Assembly: GCF_905203285.1 (NCBI RefSeq)
Contig: NZ_CAJKVK010000005.1
Location: 1-50,678, forward strand
Origin: an uncultured Succinatimonas sp.
GTDB taxonomy: Bacteria > Pseudomonadota > Gammaproteobacteria > Enterobacterales > Succinivibrionaceae
Length of the DNA stretch: 50,678 nt
Direction of reading: 5' to 3'
Part shown: piece by piece, positions 1-8,657 of the stretch
Layout: each line of letters starts with the position of its first letter
How positions within the stretch are numbered: the stretch's first letter is position 1
Notes under the pieces: model-generated
The model's database searches: none
What the model was told of the DNA's origin: nothing
Seen by the model: only the letters and a program-made list of their open reading frames with translations
Made by a program: the position numbers and the translations under genes

Positions 1-42
1 TGAATTTAATGAATATATTTTTTCAAAATAAAATATTTTTGA

Positions 43-125
43 ATGATTTTGGTGCATATGATTTTTTGCAAAATTATATGTTTTTGTAAAAAATGATTTT
101 TGTAAAAGCATCATGATTTGCAAAA
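43..125. repeat. AT-rich imperfect tandem repeats upstream of deaD
   Basis: Five variants of a core that reads ATGATTTTTGCAAAA start at 43, 58, 78, 93 and 113. The spacings alternate 15, 20, 15 and 20 bases, so the true unit is an imperfect repeat of about 35 bp present a little more than twice. The block is extremely AT-rich and lies just upstream of the putative deaD promoter. It could be a curved UP-like region or a protein-binding array; nothing in the sequence decides between these. Confidence 0.55.
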
Positions 126-183
126 ATTACGTAAGTTGTTGGCAAAAAATGATTTAGGCTTTTGGGTAAAGTCCGTAAAAAGT

Positions 184-213
184 GTGAGAAGAATCAAGTT
201 TTGCATGTATAAT
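184..213 (+). promoter_or_regulatory. Putative deaD promoter
   Basis: A perfect -10 hexamer TATAAT lies at 208-213, with a weak -35 (GTGAGA, 184-189) 18 bases upstream. Transcription from here would give a leader of roughly 165 nt before the deaD start at 387. The leader is more GC-rich than the sequence before it. E. coli deaD also has a long untranslated leader linked to cold-shock control, so a regulated leader is plausible, but no known motif was recognised. The stretch 1-386 holds no gene I can support. Confidence 0.4.
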
Positions 214-386
214 ATGTGCGTTTTTATGCGGTGTCCGGGTGCGCAGGGGTTGCGGGCCGTTCCGAGAGTATCTTTTGGTAAGAGTTTTTTGCGCGAATTT
301 AATCTGTATAAACGGATAAGTAGACAGATAGGGCGTAGGAAAGTTAGGTGTGGGGGATGCCGCTTTGTATCTTTTAGGAGAAATTA

Positions 387-2438
387 ATGACTGAAATCGT
401 CAATAATGATGAAATCAAAGAAGTAGAGAACAGTGAGGGTATCACTGTTTCCGTTGGGGCTGATGAGAGCTTGCTGCTTAAAGAAAGTGAAGAACAAAAT
501 GATGAACAAGTTGCTGTTGAAGAAGAAAAAGAGCCTGAGTTAATCTCTTTTGATTCTTTACAGTTAAGCCCATTAGTTTTACAGGCAATTAAAGATTTAG
601 GCTTTGAAAGTCCGACTCCTATTCAGGAACGTGCTATTCCGGTAATGATGTCAGGTGATGACATGATAGGTCAGGCACAGACCGGTACCGGAAAAACCGC
701 AGCTTTCGCCTTGCCGATCCTTTCAAAACTTGAACCTGAAAATAAGAATATTTTTGCCTTGGTATTGGAACCTACTCGCGAGCTTGCTTTGCAGGTAGCT
801 GAATCTTTCCAAGCTTTTGCCCGCCACATCGAGGATTTCCACGTCGTTCCTATTTACGGCGGCGCATCATATGACAATCAAATAAGATCGATTCGTCATG
901 GAGCACAGGTTGTAGTTGCAACTCCCGGTCGTCTTATCGATTTAATCGAACGCGGTAAAATCGATTTATCAAGTGTTTCTTATATGGTTATCGATGAAGC
1001 TGATGAAATGTTGCGCATGGGCTTTATCGATGACGTCGATTGGATTTTGAATCATACTCCGGCCGAGCGCCATACTGCATTGTTCTCTGCAACTATGCCT
1101 GAAGCAATTCGCCGCATCGCTCGCGATCATTTAAATACTCCGGTTGAAGTACGCATCGAATCAAAGACCACCACTGCAACTACCGTTCATCAACGTTACT
1201 GGGTTGTTTCAGGTGTACATAAGATTGACGCTATGACCCGTATTCTTGAAGTAGAGCCGTATGATGCCGTGCTGGTTTTCGTAAGAACTAAAACCGATGC
1301 CGAAGATGTTGCCAATAAGCTTATGGCCCGTGGTATGGCTTGTGCTGCTTTGCACGGTGATATTCCGCAGCGTCAGCGCGAGAAGATCATCGAACGCTTG
1401 AAGAACGGATCTCTTGATATCATTATCGCAACTGATGTCGCAGCTCGCGGTTTGGACGTTGATCGCATTACCCATGTTTTCAACTACGACATTCCTTATG
1501 ATGCCGAATCTTATGTCCATCGTATCGGCCGTACCGGTCGTGCCGGTCGTCAGGGTGAGGCTATTTTATTTGTTTCGCCTCGCGAACGCCGTGCATTACG
1601 TCAGATTGAACGTGTAACCCGTCAGCGTATTGAGCCGATGCGTATGCCTACCGTTGCCGATGTCAATAAGCGTCGTCTTGAGAATTTCCGCAATCAGATC
1701 CTTGAGACTATTGAGGCCGGCGAACTCGGAATGTACCTTGAAGTCGTTTCCGATATTCTTTCTGATGATTCAATTGAGCCTGAAATGCTTGCGGCTGCTC
1801 TTGCCAAGATGGCACAGCGCGGCAACGCATTGCTGCTTGATGAAACCGGTCCTGAGCCTGAGATGCGTACTTTTGATGATCGTCATGAAAGAAGAGAGCG
1901 TCGTTTGCCGTCAGCAGAGCCTGTACCTCTTCGCGATTTCCCGGATATGAAGATGGTGCGCTATCGTTTGGCTGTAGGTCATCGTGACGGAGTTAAGCCA
2001 GGTCAGATCGTCGGAGCTATTGCTAACGAAGCGGATATGGACAGCAAATATATCGGTGAGATTTCAATTTTTGATTCATTCTCAACCGTTGATTTGCCTG
2101 AGGGAATGCCTGAGGAAACTAAACGCGTATTGGCAGCTGCAAGAGTCTGCGGACGTGCTCTTGATTTAAGAGAGTATACTGCCGAGCCGCCTCGTCGTCG
2201 CCCGCCGCGTCACTTTGATGCTCCGCGTCGTGAGGATTTTGCTGATGAAGGCGAATATCGTCATGAGCCCGGTGATATTAACGGTAATAGCATTGATTAT
2301 GATCCGCGCCGCTCACGTCGTGATTTCCGTCCGCGTCGTAATGACTATGATCGCCGTTCTTCATTCAATCTTGACTTTAATCGCCCGCGTCGTAACGGCG
2401 GTATGCGCCGCAACGGTTTCCGCCGCGACGGCTTTTAA
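387..2438 (+). CDS. deaD: ATP-dependent DEAD-box RNA helicase DeaD/CsdA
   Basis: A 683-residue RNA helicase that unwinds structured RNA in ribosome assembly and mRNA turnover, especially in the cold. Visible in order: an acidic N-terminal extension (about 1-50), the Q motif (Q80), Walker A AQTGTGKT (97-104), DEAD (203-206), SAT (234-236), and the HRIGRTGR motif near 378. After these come the DeaD-specific linker, a DbpA-type RNA-binding domain (about 545-610) and a long Arg-rich tail. Length and layout match DeaD/CsdA rather than the shorter SrmB, RhlB or RhlE. The start is supported by TAGGAG at 375-380. It is monocistronic, with its own terminator downstream. Strong, optimised codon use suggests high expression. 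Confidence 0.95.
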   Translation: MTEIVNNDEIKEVENSEGITVSVGADESLLLKESEEQNDEQVAVEEEKEPELISFDSLQLSPLVLQAIKDLGFESPTPIQERAIPVMMSGDDMIGQAQTGTGKTAAFALPILSKLEPENKNIFALVLEPTRELALQVAESFQAFARHIEDFHVVPIYGGASYDNQIRSIRHGAQVVVATPGRLIDLIERGKIDLSSVSYMVIDEADEMLRMGFIDDVDWILNHTPAERHTALFSATMPEAIRRIARDHLNTPVEVRIESKTTTATTVHQRYWVVSGVHKIDAMTRILEVEPYDAVLVFVRTKTDAEDVANKLMARGMACAALHGDIPQRQREKIIERLKNGSLDIIIATDVAARGLDVDRITHVFNYDIPYDAESYVHRIGRTGRAGRQGEAILFVSPRERRALRQIERVTRQRIEPMRMPTVADVNKRRLENFRNQILETIEAGELGMYLEVVSDILSDDSIEPEMLAAALAKMAQRGNALLLDETGPEPEMRTFDDRHERRERRLPSAEPVPLRDFPDMKMVRYRLAVGHRDGVKPGQIVGAIANEADMDSKYIGEISIFDSFSTVDLPEGMPEETKRVLAAARVCGRALDLREYTAEPPRRRPPRHFDAPRREDFADEGEYRHEPGDINGNSIDYDPRRSRRDFRPRRNDYDRRSSFNLDFNRPRRNGGMRRNGFRRDGF

Positions 2439-2475
2439 GCGTTAAAGGATTAAAGTAAGTAAAATTTGTAAAAAC

Positions 2476-2511
2476 AATCCCGGATCTTGAAAATAAGATT
2501 CGGGATTTTTC
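2476..2511 (+). terminator. deaD Rho-independent terminator
   Basis: A hairpin with arms AATCCCGGATCTT and AAGATTCGGGATT (one internal mismatched pair), a short A-rich loop and a following T run, 38 bases after the deaD stop codon. Confidence 0.85.
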
Positions 2512-2603
2512 TTTGTTTTAAAGCTTATTTTACTTTTTAGGAAAATGAAACGGCAGGGTGGATGACCTGCCGTATCCCTTAATTTAATGATGATCGAGAT
2601 CGC

Positions 2604-2633
2604 TGCTGGAGAAGGGACTCGAACTCTTACACC
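2604..2633 (-). pseudogene. tRNA-Leu 3'-end fragment (T-arm and 3' acceptor strand)
   Basis: Read on the minus strand, this stretch matches the 3' end of the tRNA-Leu(TAG) at 12170-12253. Eighteen bases (2616-2633 against 12221-12238) are identical, covering the base of the variable arm, the T-stem and the T-loop; a near match to the 3' acceptor strand follows. No partner acceptor strand, D-arm or anticodon arm lies upstream, the T-stem has one mismatch and CCA is absent, so it is not a functional tRNA. Such 3' tRNA pieces are typical leftovers of integration at a tRNA attachment site, but no integrase is nearby. Confidence 0.6.
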
Positions 2634-2673
2634 TAATAAATTGGTACGTAAATACGGTGCTTATCGGCAAGAG

Positions 2674-4035
2674 TTAAGCTTTTCTTATAATCTTTGCCAT
2701 ATAAAAGCCGTCAAATCCCTCTGACGGATACAAAGTTTTATCCTCCAAAAGTTCAAAAGCTCCGTTGCTTTTTGCAATGAACTCTTTGACTTGCAGCTCG
2801 TTTTCTGACGGTAGAATCGAGCAGGTAGAATAAACTACGATACCTCCGACTTTAACCATTTGTGCATAGCGGCTTAAAATATCCTGCTGAATTTTTTTCA
2901 GTTCAATAATTCTTGGTCGTAAATCGCGCCATTTTGAGTCTGGGGTGCGGCGCAGTACGCCAAGACCTGAACAAGGGGCGTCAATAAGTACGCGATCGGC
3001 ATGATCGTAAAGACGCTTTATAACTTTAGTTGAGTCAATAACGCGGGTTTCAATGTTAAAAGCACCGGCGCGGCGGGAACGCTTTTTAAGATCGTCAAGT
3101 TTCCATCCTTCGGTATCTAAAGCGATAATAACGCCTTTATTTTCCATTATTGCGGCAAGCTGCAGGGTTTTACCGCCTGAGCCTGCACAAGCGTCGATTA
3201 CGCGCATACCGGGTTTTGCATCAAGGAAAGGAGGAATTAATTGAGATCCTGCGTCCTGTTGTTCAAAAAGACCTTCTTTAAATGCCGAGGTTCTGAATAA
3301 TGCGGCATTTGAGGTGACTTCTAACGCTGAGTACACGCCTTTGACGGGACGGGTAACAACCCCTTCTTCCGATAAAACGTGACCTAAATTTTCACGAGTT
3401 GTTTTAAGTGCGTTAGCGCGGATGTAACGTGACGGCTCTTTTGCTAAAGCTTTGCGCTCTTGAGGCCATTTATCGCCAAGCTCTTTTGAGCATAATTCGT
3501 TAAGCCAAATCGGGCAGCCTTCATTTAAAAGTTCGTCTTCTTTGGCAATTTTTATACGCTCTTTAAGCCCGGCTCTATCAAAACCTTCTGCGTCAATGTC
3601 GGGTAATGGCCATTCCTGTTCGGCGCAATACGCAAGAATTAACCAATTTATATGTCTTGATAAATCGGATGGACGCTTTAGGCAGCAAACTATGGCATAA
3701 AAAGATAAACGTCTGAACATGGCGTTTATCTGCTTAATTAAAAATCCCTGTTCAAGAGCTTGAATTTTAACCTTGGCAAACCAATAGGCATAAGCTTTAT
3801 CAAGAGGTTTCCCGTCAACTAAGACAGAACTTAGAATACTTTGAATAAGACGGATCTGAAAAGGTGAAAAACCAAGACGCTTTACGGTCGTATCCTTAAA
3901 AGGGCGATCATGCATGGTTTTCTTATCACCGTTTTTATTGAAAAAACGCTGACGCGGTTTGTTCGCAGTTTTACCGGCATTTGCTTTACTGTTAATGCGC
4001 GGAGCTGATCTCTTATTAAAATCACGCTTTTCCAT
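2674..4035 (-). CDS. RsmB/NOP-family 16S rRNA (cytosine-C5) methyltransferase
   Basis: A 453-residue SAM-dependent m5C RNA methyltransferase. The C-terminal half carries the SAM-binding loop DACAGSGGKT, the DAPCSG motif (C355, product release) and YSTCS (402-406, C405 as the expected nucleophile); having both cysteines is the family signature. The N-terminal 60 residues are strongly basic and look disordered. The next 100 or so may be a diverged NusB-like domain, as in RsmB, but I cannot confirm this. An AGGA lies just before the ATG, inside the 3' end of the upstream DUF4357 gene, which it overlaps by 14 bases, so the two are probably translationally coupled. RsmB is the best guess; RsmF is less likely because a C-terminal extension is lacking. 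It is not next to fmt as in E. coli. Confidence 0.85.
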   Translation of the reverse strand: MEKRDFNKRSAPRINSKANAGKTANKPRQRFFNKNGDKKTMHDRPFKDTTVKRLGFSPFQIRLIQSILSSVLVDGKPLDKAYAYWFAKVKIQALEQGFLIKQINAMFRRLSFYAIVCCLKRPSDLSRHINWLILAYCAEQEWPLPDIDAEGFDRAGLKERIKIAKEDELLNEGCPIWLNELCSKELGDKWPQERKALAKEPSRYIRANALKTTRENLGHVLSEEGVVTRPVKGVYSALEVTSNAALFRTSAFKEGLFEQQDAGSQLIPPFLDAKPGMRVIDACAGSGGKTLQLAAIMENKGVIIALDTEGWKLDDLKKRSRRAGAFNIETRVIDSTKVIKRLYDHADRVLIDAPCSGLGVLRRTPDSKWRDLRPRIIELKKIQQDILSRYAQMVKVGGIVVYSTCSILPSENELQVKEFIAKSNGAFELLEDKTLYPSEGFDGFYMAKIIRKA

Positions 4036-4534
4036 TTTTTAATCCTTTTTTATTTTTACGGGCTACGGTACCGAATCCTGAATGTTTTAACGAAAATCCT
4101 TCACGATTTATCCACACGTCAAGACCGTTTCTGACATTTCCCGCAACCACGGCAGCGGCGCTGCTGGCACTTGAAAACTCCACATCGGAGGTAAACACGA
4201 AACAATTGTTTTCTCTATCAAGTTCAAGTTTGCCGTTATCTTTTAACTGCTCTCTTAATTCAGTGATATTAGAAGGCAATGATTTGACGCAGATAAGCGC
4301 TGCTTTTGAGCCTTTTAATATGACGAAACTCGGTTTAAAACGGCGTCCGCTAGGATAGCCTTGAGCGGTTATGTGCTTTGCCGTCATGGTGTAAATTTCA
4401 TGACCGGATAGAGAGGCGGTATTTTTCACCATGCTCTTTAGTCCGACGAAAGCCTCGTACGTATCAATAGGGATCACCGCATGAGTCTTTATGCCGTTAC
4501 GGTCATATAAAAAATAAATATCTTTGCTATTCAT
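4022..4534 (-). CDS. DUF4357-domain protein of unknown function
   Basis: A 170-residue protein. Its C-terminal 60 residues contain the pattern FxFTSDxEFSSxSxAAAVVxG...G...W, which I recognise as the DUF4357 domain often attached to nucleases or DNA-modification proteins. The N-terminal part (YDRNGIKTHAVIPIDTYEAF) resembles the short beta-strand start of some antitoxin-like proteins, but no catalytic motif is visible. The last 14 bases overlap the start of the rRNA methyltransferase gene, suggesting one operon. The function is unknown. Confidence 0.65.
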   Translation of the reverse strand: MNSKDIYFLYDRNGIKTHAVIPIDTYEAFVGLKSMVKNTASLSGHEIYTMTAKHITAQGYPSGRRFKPSFVILKGSKAALICVKSLPSNITELREQLKDNGKLELDRENNCFVFTSDVEFSSASSAAAVVAGNVRNGLDVWINREGFSLKHSGFGTVARKNKKGLKNGKA

Positions 4535-4635
4535 GATTTTTGTTATTGTTTTTAAAGCTCGGCAAGCTTAGCAGTCTTAGTTTGGGAATACAAGCAAAAT
4601 ATCTTGTTATTTTGATATTTTATCAAAATGCCGTA

Positions 4636-4690
4636 ATAAAAATACCCGTAAAGGGTAAATAGATTGCGGGGAAGTCTTGGTTTCCCCCGC
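4636..4690 (-). terminator. alaA terminator region (two hairpins)
   Basis: On the minus strand after alaA there is first a GC-rich hairpin (arms GCGGGGGAA and TTCCCCGC, plus-strand 4666-4690). A second hairpin follows, TACCC-TTTAC-GGGTA (4643-4657), ending in a T run. The second has the intrinsic-terminator form. Confidence 0.75.
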
Positions 4691-4698
4691 AGTGCTTA

Positions 4699-5913
4699 TT
4701 ATTGATGATAATTCTTGAGGAAGCGCTCTAATCGATCGCAGGCATCGTTAATTACTTCGACCGTGGGCAGGAATACGATGCGGAAATGATCGGGAGCAGG
4801 CCAATTAAAGCCGGTTCCTTGAACGATAAGCATCTTTTCCTGACGCAACAAGTCAAGACAGAATTTTTGATCATCTTTTATGTTATAGCGCTTGATATCA
4901 ATTTTAGGGAACATATATAAAGCGCCGTGAGGCTTAACTACTGAAATACCTTCTATGGCATTTAAGCGGTTATACAGAGCCTCTCTCTGCCGATGCAGTC
5001 TGCCGCCCGGAACGATGAGTTCATTAATGCTCTGGTAGCCGCCAAGCGCCGTTTGAATGGCATGCTGTAGCGGAACGTTAGCGCAAAGACGCATGGCCAT
5101 CATCATTTTGATGCCGTCGATAAAACCTTTGGCGCGGGCTTTTGGTCCTGTAATCATCATCCATCCCTGTCTGAAGCCGCAGGCACGGTAGACTTTGGAT
5201 AAGCCGTTATAGGTAATGATGGTGACATCGTCGCATAAAGTGCAAATACTGCGATGAGCGACATCATCATAAAGAATTTTGTCGTAAATTTCGTCAGCCA
5301 TGATGATTAGATCGTGACGGCGGGCGATATCAATTAAACCTTGTAAAAGCTCAGTACTGTATACGGCACCTGTAGGATTGTTCGGATTGATGATCACGAT
5401 TCCGCGGGTTCTCGGGGTGATTTTCTTTTCAATATCCTGTAAATCAGGGAACCAGTCGGCTTGTTCGTCACACATGTAATGTACCGGTTTTCCTCCGGCC
5501 AATGACACGGCGGCTGTCCACAACGGATAGTCAGGTGCGGGTACTAAGATTTCATCACCGTTATTAAGTAATGCGGTCATGGTCATGGTGATGAGTTCGG
5601 AAACTCCGTTACCGATAAAAACGTCTTCAACGTCTACGTGCTTTAAGCCTTTTTGCTGATAGTATTGAGCAATGGCTTTACGGGCGGAGAAAATTCCGTT
5701 TGACTCACAATATCCTTGGCTTACCGGAATATTTCTTATAACGTCGCGAATAACCTCTTCAGGGGCTTCAAAGCCGAATGCAGCCATGTTGCCGATATTA
5801 AGTTTCAGAATACGAACGCCTTCGTCTTCCATGCGGCAAGCTTCTTGATGGATTTTTCCGCGGATGTCATAGCAAACATTGTCAAGCTTATGTGATTTTT
5901 CAATAAGTTTCAT
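4699..5913 (-). CDS. alaA: Glutamate-pyruvate (alanine) aminotransferase AlaA
   Basis: A 404-residue PLP-dependent class I aminotransferase that makes alanine from pyruvate and glutamate. It is recognisably AlaA (YfbQ) almost end to end, with the stretches IEKSHKL.NVCYDIRG, LNIGN, SQGYCESNG, NPNNPTGAVYS and the active-site lysine in NGLSK (K240). The length equals that of the family. It is a single gene with its own terminator, and a 9-bp perfect inverted repeat lies about 25 bases upstream of the ATG, a likely regulator site (E. coli alaA responds to Lrp). The ribosome-binding site is weak. Confidence 0.93.
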   Translation of the reverse strand: MKLIEKSHKLDNVCYDIRGKIHQEACRMEDEGVRILKLNIGNMAAFGFEAPEEVIRDVIRNIPVSQGYCESNGIFSARKAIAQYYQQKGLKHVDVEDVFIGNGVSELITMTMTALLNNGDEILVPAPDYPLWTAAVSLAGGKPVHYMCDEQADWFPDLQDIEKKITPRTRGIVIINPNNPTGAVYSTELLQGLIDIARRHDLIIMADEIYDKILYDDVAHRSICTLCDDVTIITYNGLSKVYRACGFRQGWMMITGPKARAKGFIDGIKMMMAMRLCANVPLQHAIQTALGGYQSINELIVPGGRLHRQREALYNRLNAIEGISVVKPHGALYMFPKIDIKRYNIKDDQKFCLDLLRQEKMLIVQGTGFNWPAPDHFRIVFLPTVEVINDACDRLERFLKNYHQ

Positions 5914-5937
5914 AATTAATCGGCTCTAAGTTCAGAA

Positions 5938-5975
5938 TGAGTGCTATCCATTGTAGCACTCAAAAAGAGTGTTGA
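5938..5975. promoter_or_regulatory. Inverted repeat upstream of alaA (possible operator)
   Basis: TGAGTGCTA (5938-5946), 7 bases, TAGCACTCA (5954-5962) form a perfect 9-bp inverted repeat. A third, similar half-site GAGTGTTGA follows at 5967-5975. On the minus strand a TACAAT -10-like hexamer lies within the repeat, about 40 bases upstream of the alaA start. The placement suggests repression or activation of alaA by a dimeric regulator. Confidence 0.5.
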
Positions 5976-6027
5976 TTATCATTTTTCTAATAAAGCGTTT
6001 TTGTAAAGATTACATGAAAAAGCTTAT

Positions 6028-6987
6028 TTAATGAGATGAAAATAATTTTTCAGCGTTTTTGTACAAAATTTGTTCTTTGTATGGCGCTAAATCTTTTCTA
6101 TCAAGCATGATAAGCAGTTTGTTTAAATTGCTTTTTACAAGTGCTGCCGGTGTAAAAGGGAAATCGGCTCCGTACATGATTTTGTCAGGTGCGGTTATGG
6201 TTAAAAGCCAATCTAGAAGATGAGGAGCGGGATTTCCGGATAAGTCAAAATACAGCTTTGCTACGCTTTTTTTGATATCAACATCCTGCATCAGTCCTTT
6301 AGGGATCAGAATTTTTGAAAGACCGTCAAAGCGATCATAGATATTGGGGAGAAACGATCCGCAGTGAGGAATGATCCAGGAAATTTTAGGATAGCGCAGA
6401 ATTACCCCGTTGCTTATCAAATTTAAGATCGCGCGGGTAGTATCGGCTAAAAACTCGTACAAAGGAACGGGACCTGAGGTGAAAATTCCTTCTTTTATCG
6501 GCTCGGGACGGTGTGGATGAATATTGCAGATTGTGCATCTTTGATTAAGCTCTGCCATTAAAGGGTTAAGTTCTTTAGCTCCCAAATATAAACCTCTGCT
6601 GTTGCTTGCAAACTTAACGCCGTCGGCTTTTAAAACATCAAGTGCATAAATAGCTTCATCAATTGCAGCTTCAATATTAGGAAGCGGCAGACAAGCTTGA
6701 AATTTAAAACGCTTGGGATATTTGGTTTTAACTTCAGCCATGCTTTCGTTTAAATGACGGCACATTTTTACCGCTTCTTCATCAAAACCTGCAAAATACG
6801 GCTGTGGAGAGGAAACGGAAAGTAAAGTCCATTCAATATTGCATTCATCCATAAGTGCAAGATGTTCTTGCACTTTCCACGTAGGTAAGGGAAAACCGTC
6901 TTCTAAAGAAGCTCCGTGGCGTTCAATCAGCTTTAAATACTCAGGTGTCGTGAAGTGAGAGTGAATATCAATAATTTTATTTATCAT
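6028..6987 (-). CDS. Amidohydrolase-family protein (ACMSD / Amidohydro_2 type)
   Basis: A 319-residue TIM-barrel metal hydrolase or decarboxylase. The metal-ligand motifs are visible: DIHSHF at the N-terminus (HxH), NIHPHRP in the middle, IPHCGSFLP and YGADFPFTP near the C-terminus (the last with the catalytic Asp). This set places it with aminocarboxymuconate-semialdehyde decarboxylase and gamma-resorcylate or 6-methylsalicylate decarboxylase relatives. The substrate cannot be read from the sequence. AGGA lies 7 bases before the ATG. It sits between dacB and alaA on the same strand with short gaps, but no pathway link is evident. Confidence 0.75.
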   Translation of the reverse strand: MINKIIDIHSHFTTPEYLKLIERHGASLEDGFPLPTWKVQEHLALMDECNIEWTLLSVSSPQPYFAGFDEEAVKMCRHLNESMAEVKTKYPKRFKFQACLPLPNIEAAIDEAIYALDVLKADGVKFASNSRGLYLGAKELNPLMAELNQRCTICNIHPHRPEPIKEGIFTSGPVPLYEFLADTTRAILNLISNGVILRYPKISWIIPHCGSFLPNIYDRFDGLSKILIPKGLMQDVDIKKSVAKLYFDLSGNPAPHLLDWLLTITAPDKIMYGADFPFTPAALVKSNLNKLLIMLDRKDLAPYKEQILYKNAEKLFSSH

Positions 6988-7018
6988 TATCTAATCCTTA
7001 TGTTTTTTTTATACTAAT

Positions 7019-8494
7019 TTATTTAAATGATAATATTTTTTCATTATAAATATCTGTTATTACAGACTTTTCAAACTCATAATGCGGTGACTTTTTCTTT
7101 AGCTGATTTATTTCCTCACGCAAATCCTGGGGATAGGTGAGGGAGTTTTCCAAAATTACAAAAGGGATCAATTTATTGTTTTTGCTTTTGATAAATCCGG
7201 CAAGATTAGAGACATTCTGTAATGAACCGGTTTTTGCTATGACTGCGCCTTTTAACTGACTTCCTTTAACCGACGGACGGTATTTTAAAGTACCGCTTAT
7301 ACCGGATTTGGGTAATATAGCGATGAGATTTAAGGTTGAATCATGATCTTTAATATAAGTTAAGACATCAAAAAGATTTTTGGCAGATAAAAGGTTATGG
7401 GATGAAAGTCCGGAACCGTCTACCATATATGCGTTTTTAAGATTGATTCCTGCTTTTTCTTTTAATATTGATCGAATTGCGGTAACTGCATCCTGATAAG
7501 ATCCTGCGCGTTTGAAATATTCAAAACCGACGGTTTTGGCTATGGAGTCGGCATAAAGGTTATCGGATTTTTGCAGCATTACTTTTACAAGATTGTAAAG
7601 CCGCGGGGAATTTATCACAGCATAAGGAGTAAAGCCTGCTTTATTTTGCTTTGTGACGCTGATCCCGCCGGATACGCTTAAATTAAGATTTTTTAAAATT
7701 TTTGCTGTCCAATCTATTCCCCAGGATTTCGGATCGTTTACTGCAAAGAGTAGCGGATAGGGGGTATCTTTTTTAAGCTTAGGGATACAGCCGCTTAAAT
7801 GGTAAGAATTAGATCCTAGAATATCGGCCTCAAGAGTGCATTTATCTCTAAAATCACCAGCTTTTACCGTAATGGCTTCTGAAGATACATTGATAGGATT
7901 GCGGTTTAAAATTTCAACTTTAGCACGGTTGCCTACAGATGAAGGCTTAAGTCTGCAGCCTGCGCAGTTGTGATTTATGATAAGCGCAGATGACGGAGCG
8001 GTAAAACATACCGGCAGATCACTTGCCGACCAGCCGTCGGCACGATCTTTTCCGGTAAAGCGGCTTATGTCTAAAAGAACTTTGCCTTTGATGTGCTTTA
8101 CTCCCTGATCTTTGAGACTCTTAAATAAAGAAGAAAGATTTTCTGAAGTAAAAAATGGATCGCCCGTAAACTTTATTTTGATGTCCCCGACTAATGTTCC
8201 GTTTGCTGAAATTTTAAGTTTACCGTTGGCATGACTTTGTTTACTTATATAAAGAGCTGTTTTGAAAGTATAGTCAGGACCTAAATATAAAAGAGACGCA
8301 AGAGCCGTAAGCAGTTTTTGGGTGGAAGCTGGATGCATGTAAGCATTGTAATTTATACCGTGAATTTTGTTATTTAATGAATAGATAACGCTTACCGACG
8401 ATCCTTCAAGCGGTTTGGCCGCATGCGCTTTAACGCCTGTGCTTATGCATAAAGCACTAATGAGCGCTGCAAAAAATAATTTATATTTTTTCAA
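7019..8494 (-). CDS. dacB: D-alanyl-D-alanine carboxypeptidase/endopeptidase PBP4 (DacB)
   Basis: A 491-residue periplasmic class C low-molecular-weight penicillin-binding protein that trims and cleaves peptidoglycan cross-links. A signal peptide ending near AHA (about residues 23-25) precedes the catalytic motifs SxxK (STQK, S57-K60), SxN (SDN, 310-312) and KTG (421-423). The large insertion between SxxK and SxN, characteristic of PBP4, accounts for the length. The start is TTG: no in-frame ATG lies near, and AGGA is 8 bases upstream. Confidence 0.9.
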   Translation of the reverse strand: MKKYKLFFAALISALCISTGVKAHAAKPLEGSSVSVIYSLNNKIHGINYNAYMHPASTQKLLTALASLLYLGPDYTFKTALYISKQSHANGKLKISANGTLVGDIKIKFTGDPFFTSENLSSLFKSLKDQGVKHIKGKVLLDISRFTGKDRADGWSASDLPVCFTAPSSALIINHNCAGCRLKPSSVGNRAKVEILNRNPINVSSEAITVKAGDFRDKCTLEADILGSNSYHLSGCIPKLKKDTPYPLLFAVNDPKSWGIDWTAKILKNLNLSVSGGISVTKQNKAGFTPYAVINSPRLYNLVKVMLQKSDNLYADSIAKTVGFEYFKRAGSYQDAVTAIRSILKEKAGINLKNAYMVDGSGLSSHNLLSAKNLFDVLTYIKDHDSTLNLIAILPKSGISGTLKYRPSVKGSQLKGAVIAKTGSLQNVSNLAGFIKSKNNKLIPFVILENSLTYPQDLREEINQLKKKSPHYEFEKSVITDIYNEKILSFK

Positions 8495-8614
8495 GATGTT
8501 AGTCCTAATTAATATTTTTTAATTAATGTGCAAGCTTACAACAAATATGGGGAATATTTTCATTTTGTGTCGTATCTCATTAAGAGAAATTAAGCCTCGA
8601 GCTTTGTAATTTTG

Positions 8615-8620
8615 TATAAT
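8615..8620 (+). promoter_or_regulatory. Putative fabV -10 element
   Basis: A perfect TATAAT with TG directly before it, 38 bases upstream of the fabV start, in the 163-base spacer after the divergent dacB. No good -35 is visible at standard spacing, so this is tentative. Confidence 0.35.
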
Positions 8621-8657
8621 TGCGTCAAAACCTTAAAGCGTTTTGGAGATTTTTTTA

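Noticed and set aside
118..387. 89-codon open frame upstream of deaD ending TAATG
   Set aside because: It starts at a TTG upstream of the likely promoter, has no ribosome-binding site and an odd Cys/Arg-rich composition. Its stop overlapping the deaD ATG could hint at coupling, but the stretch is better read as leader.
5938..5975. CIRCE (HrcA) element
   Set aside because: The half-sites occur in the order GAGTGCTA then TAGCACTC, and the TAGCACTC-N5-GAGTGTT pair has the wrong spacing (N5 rather than N9). No chaperone gene is adjacent.
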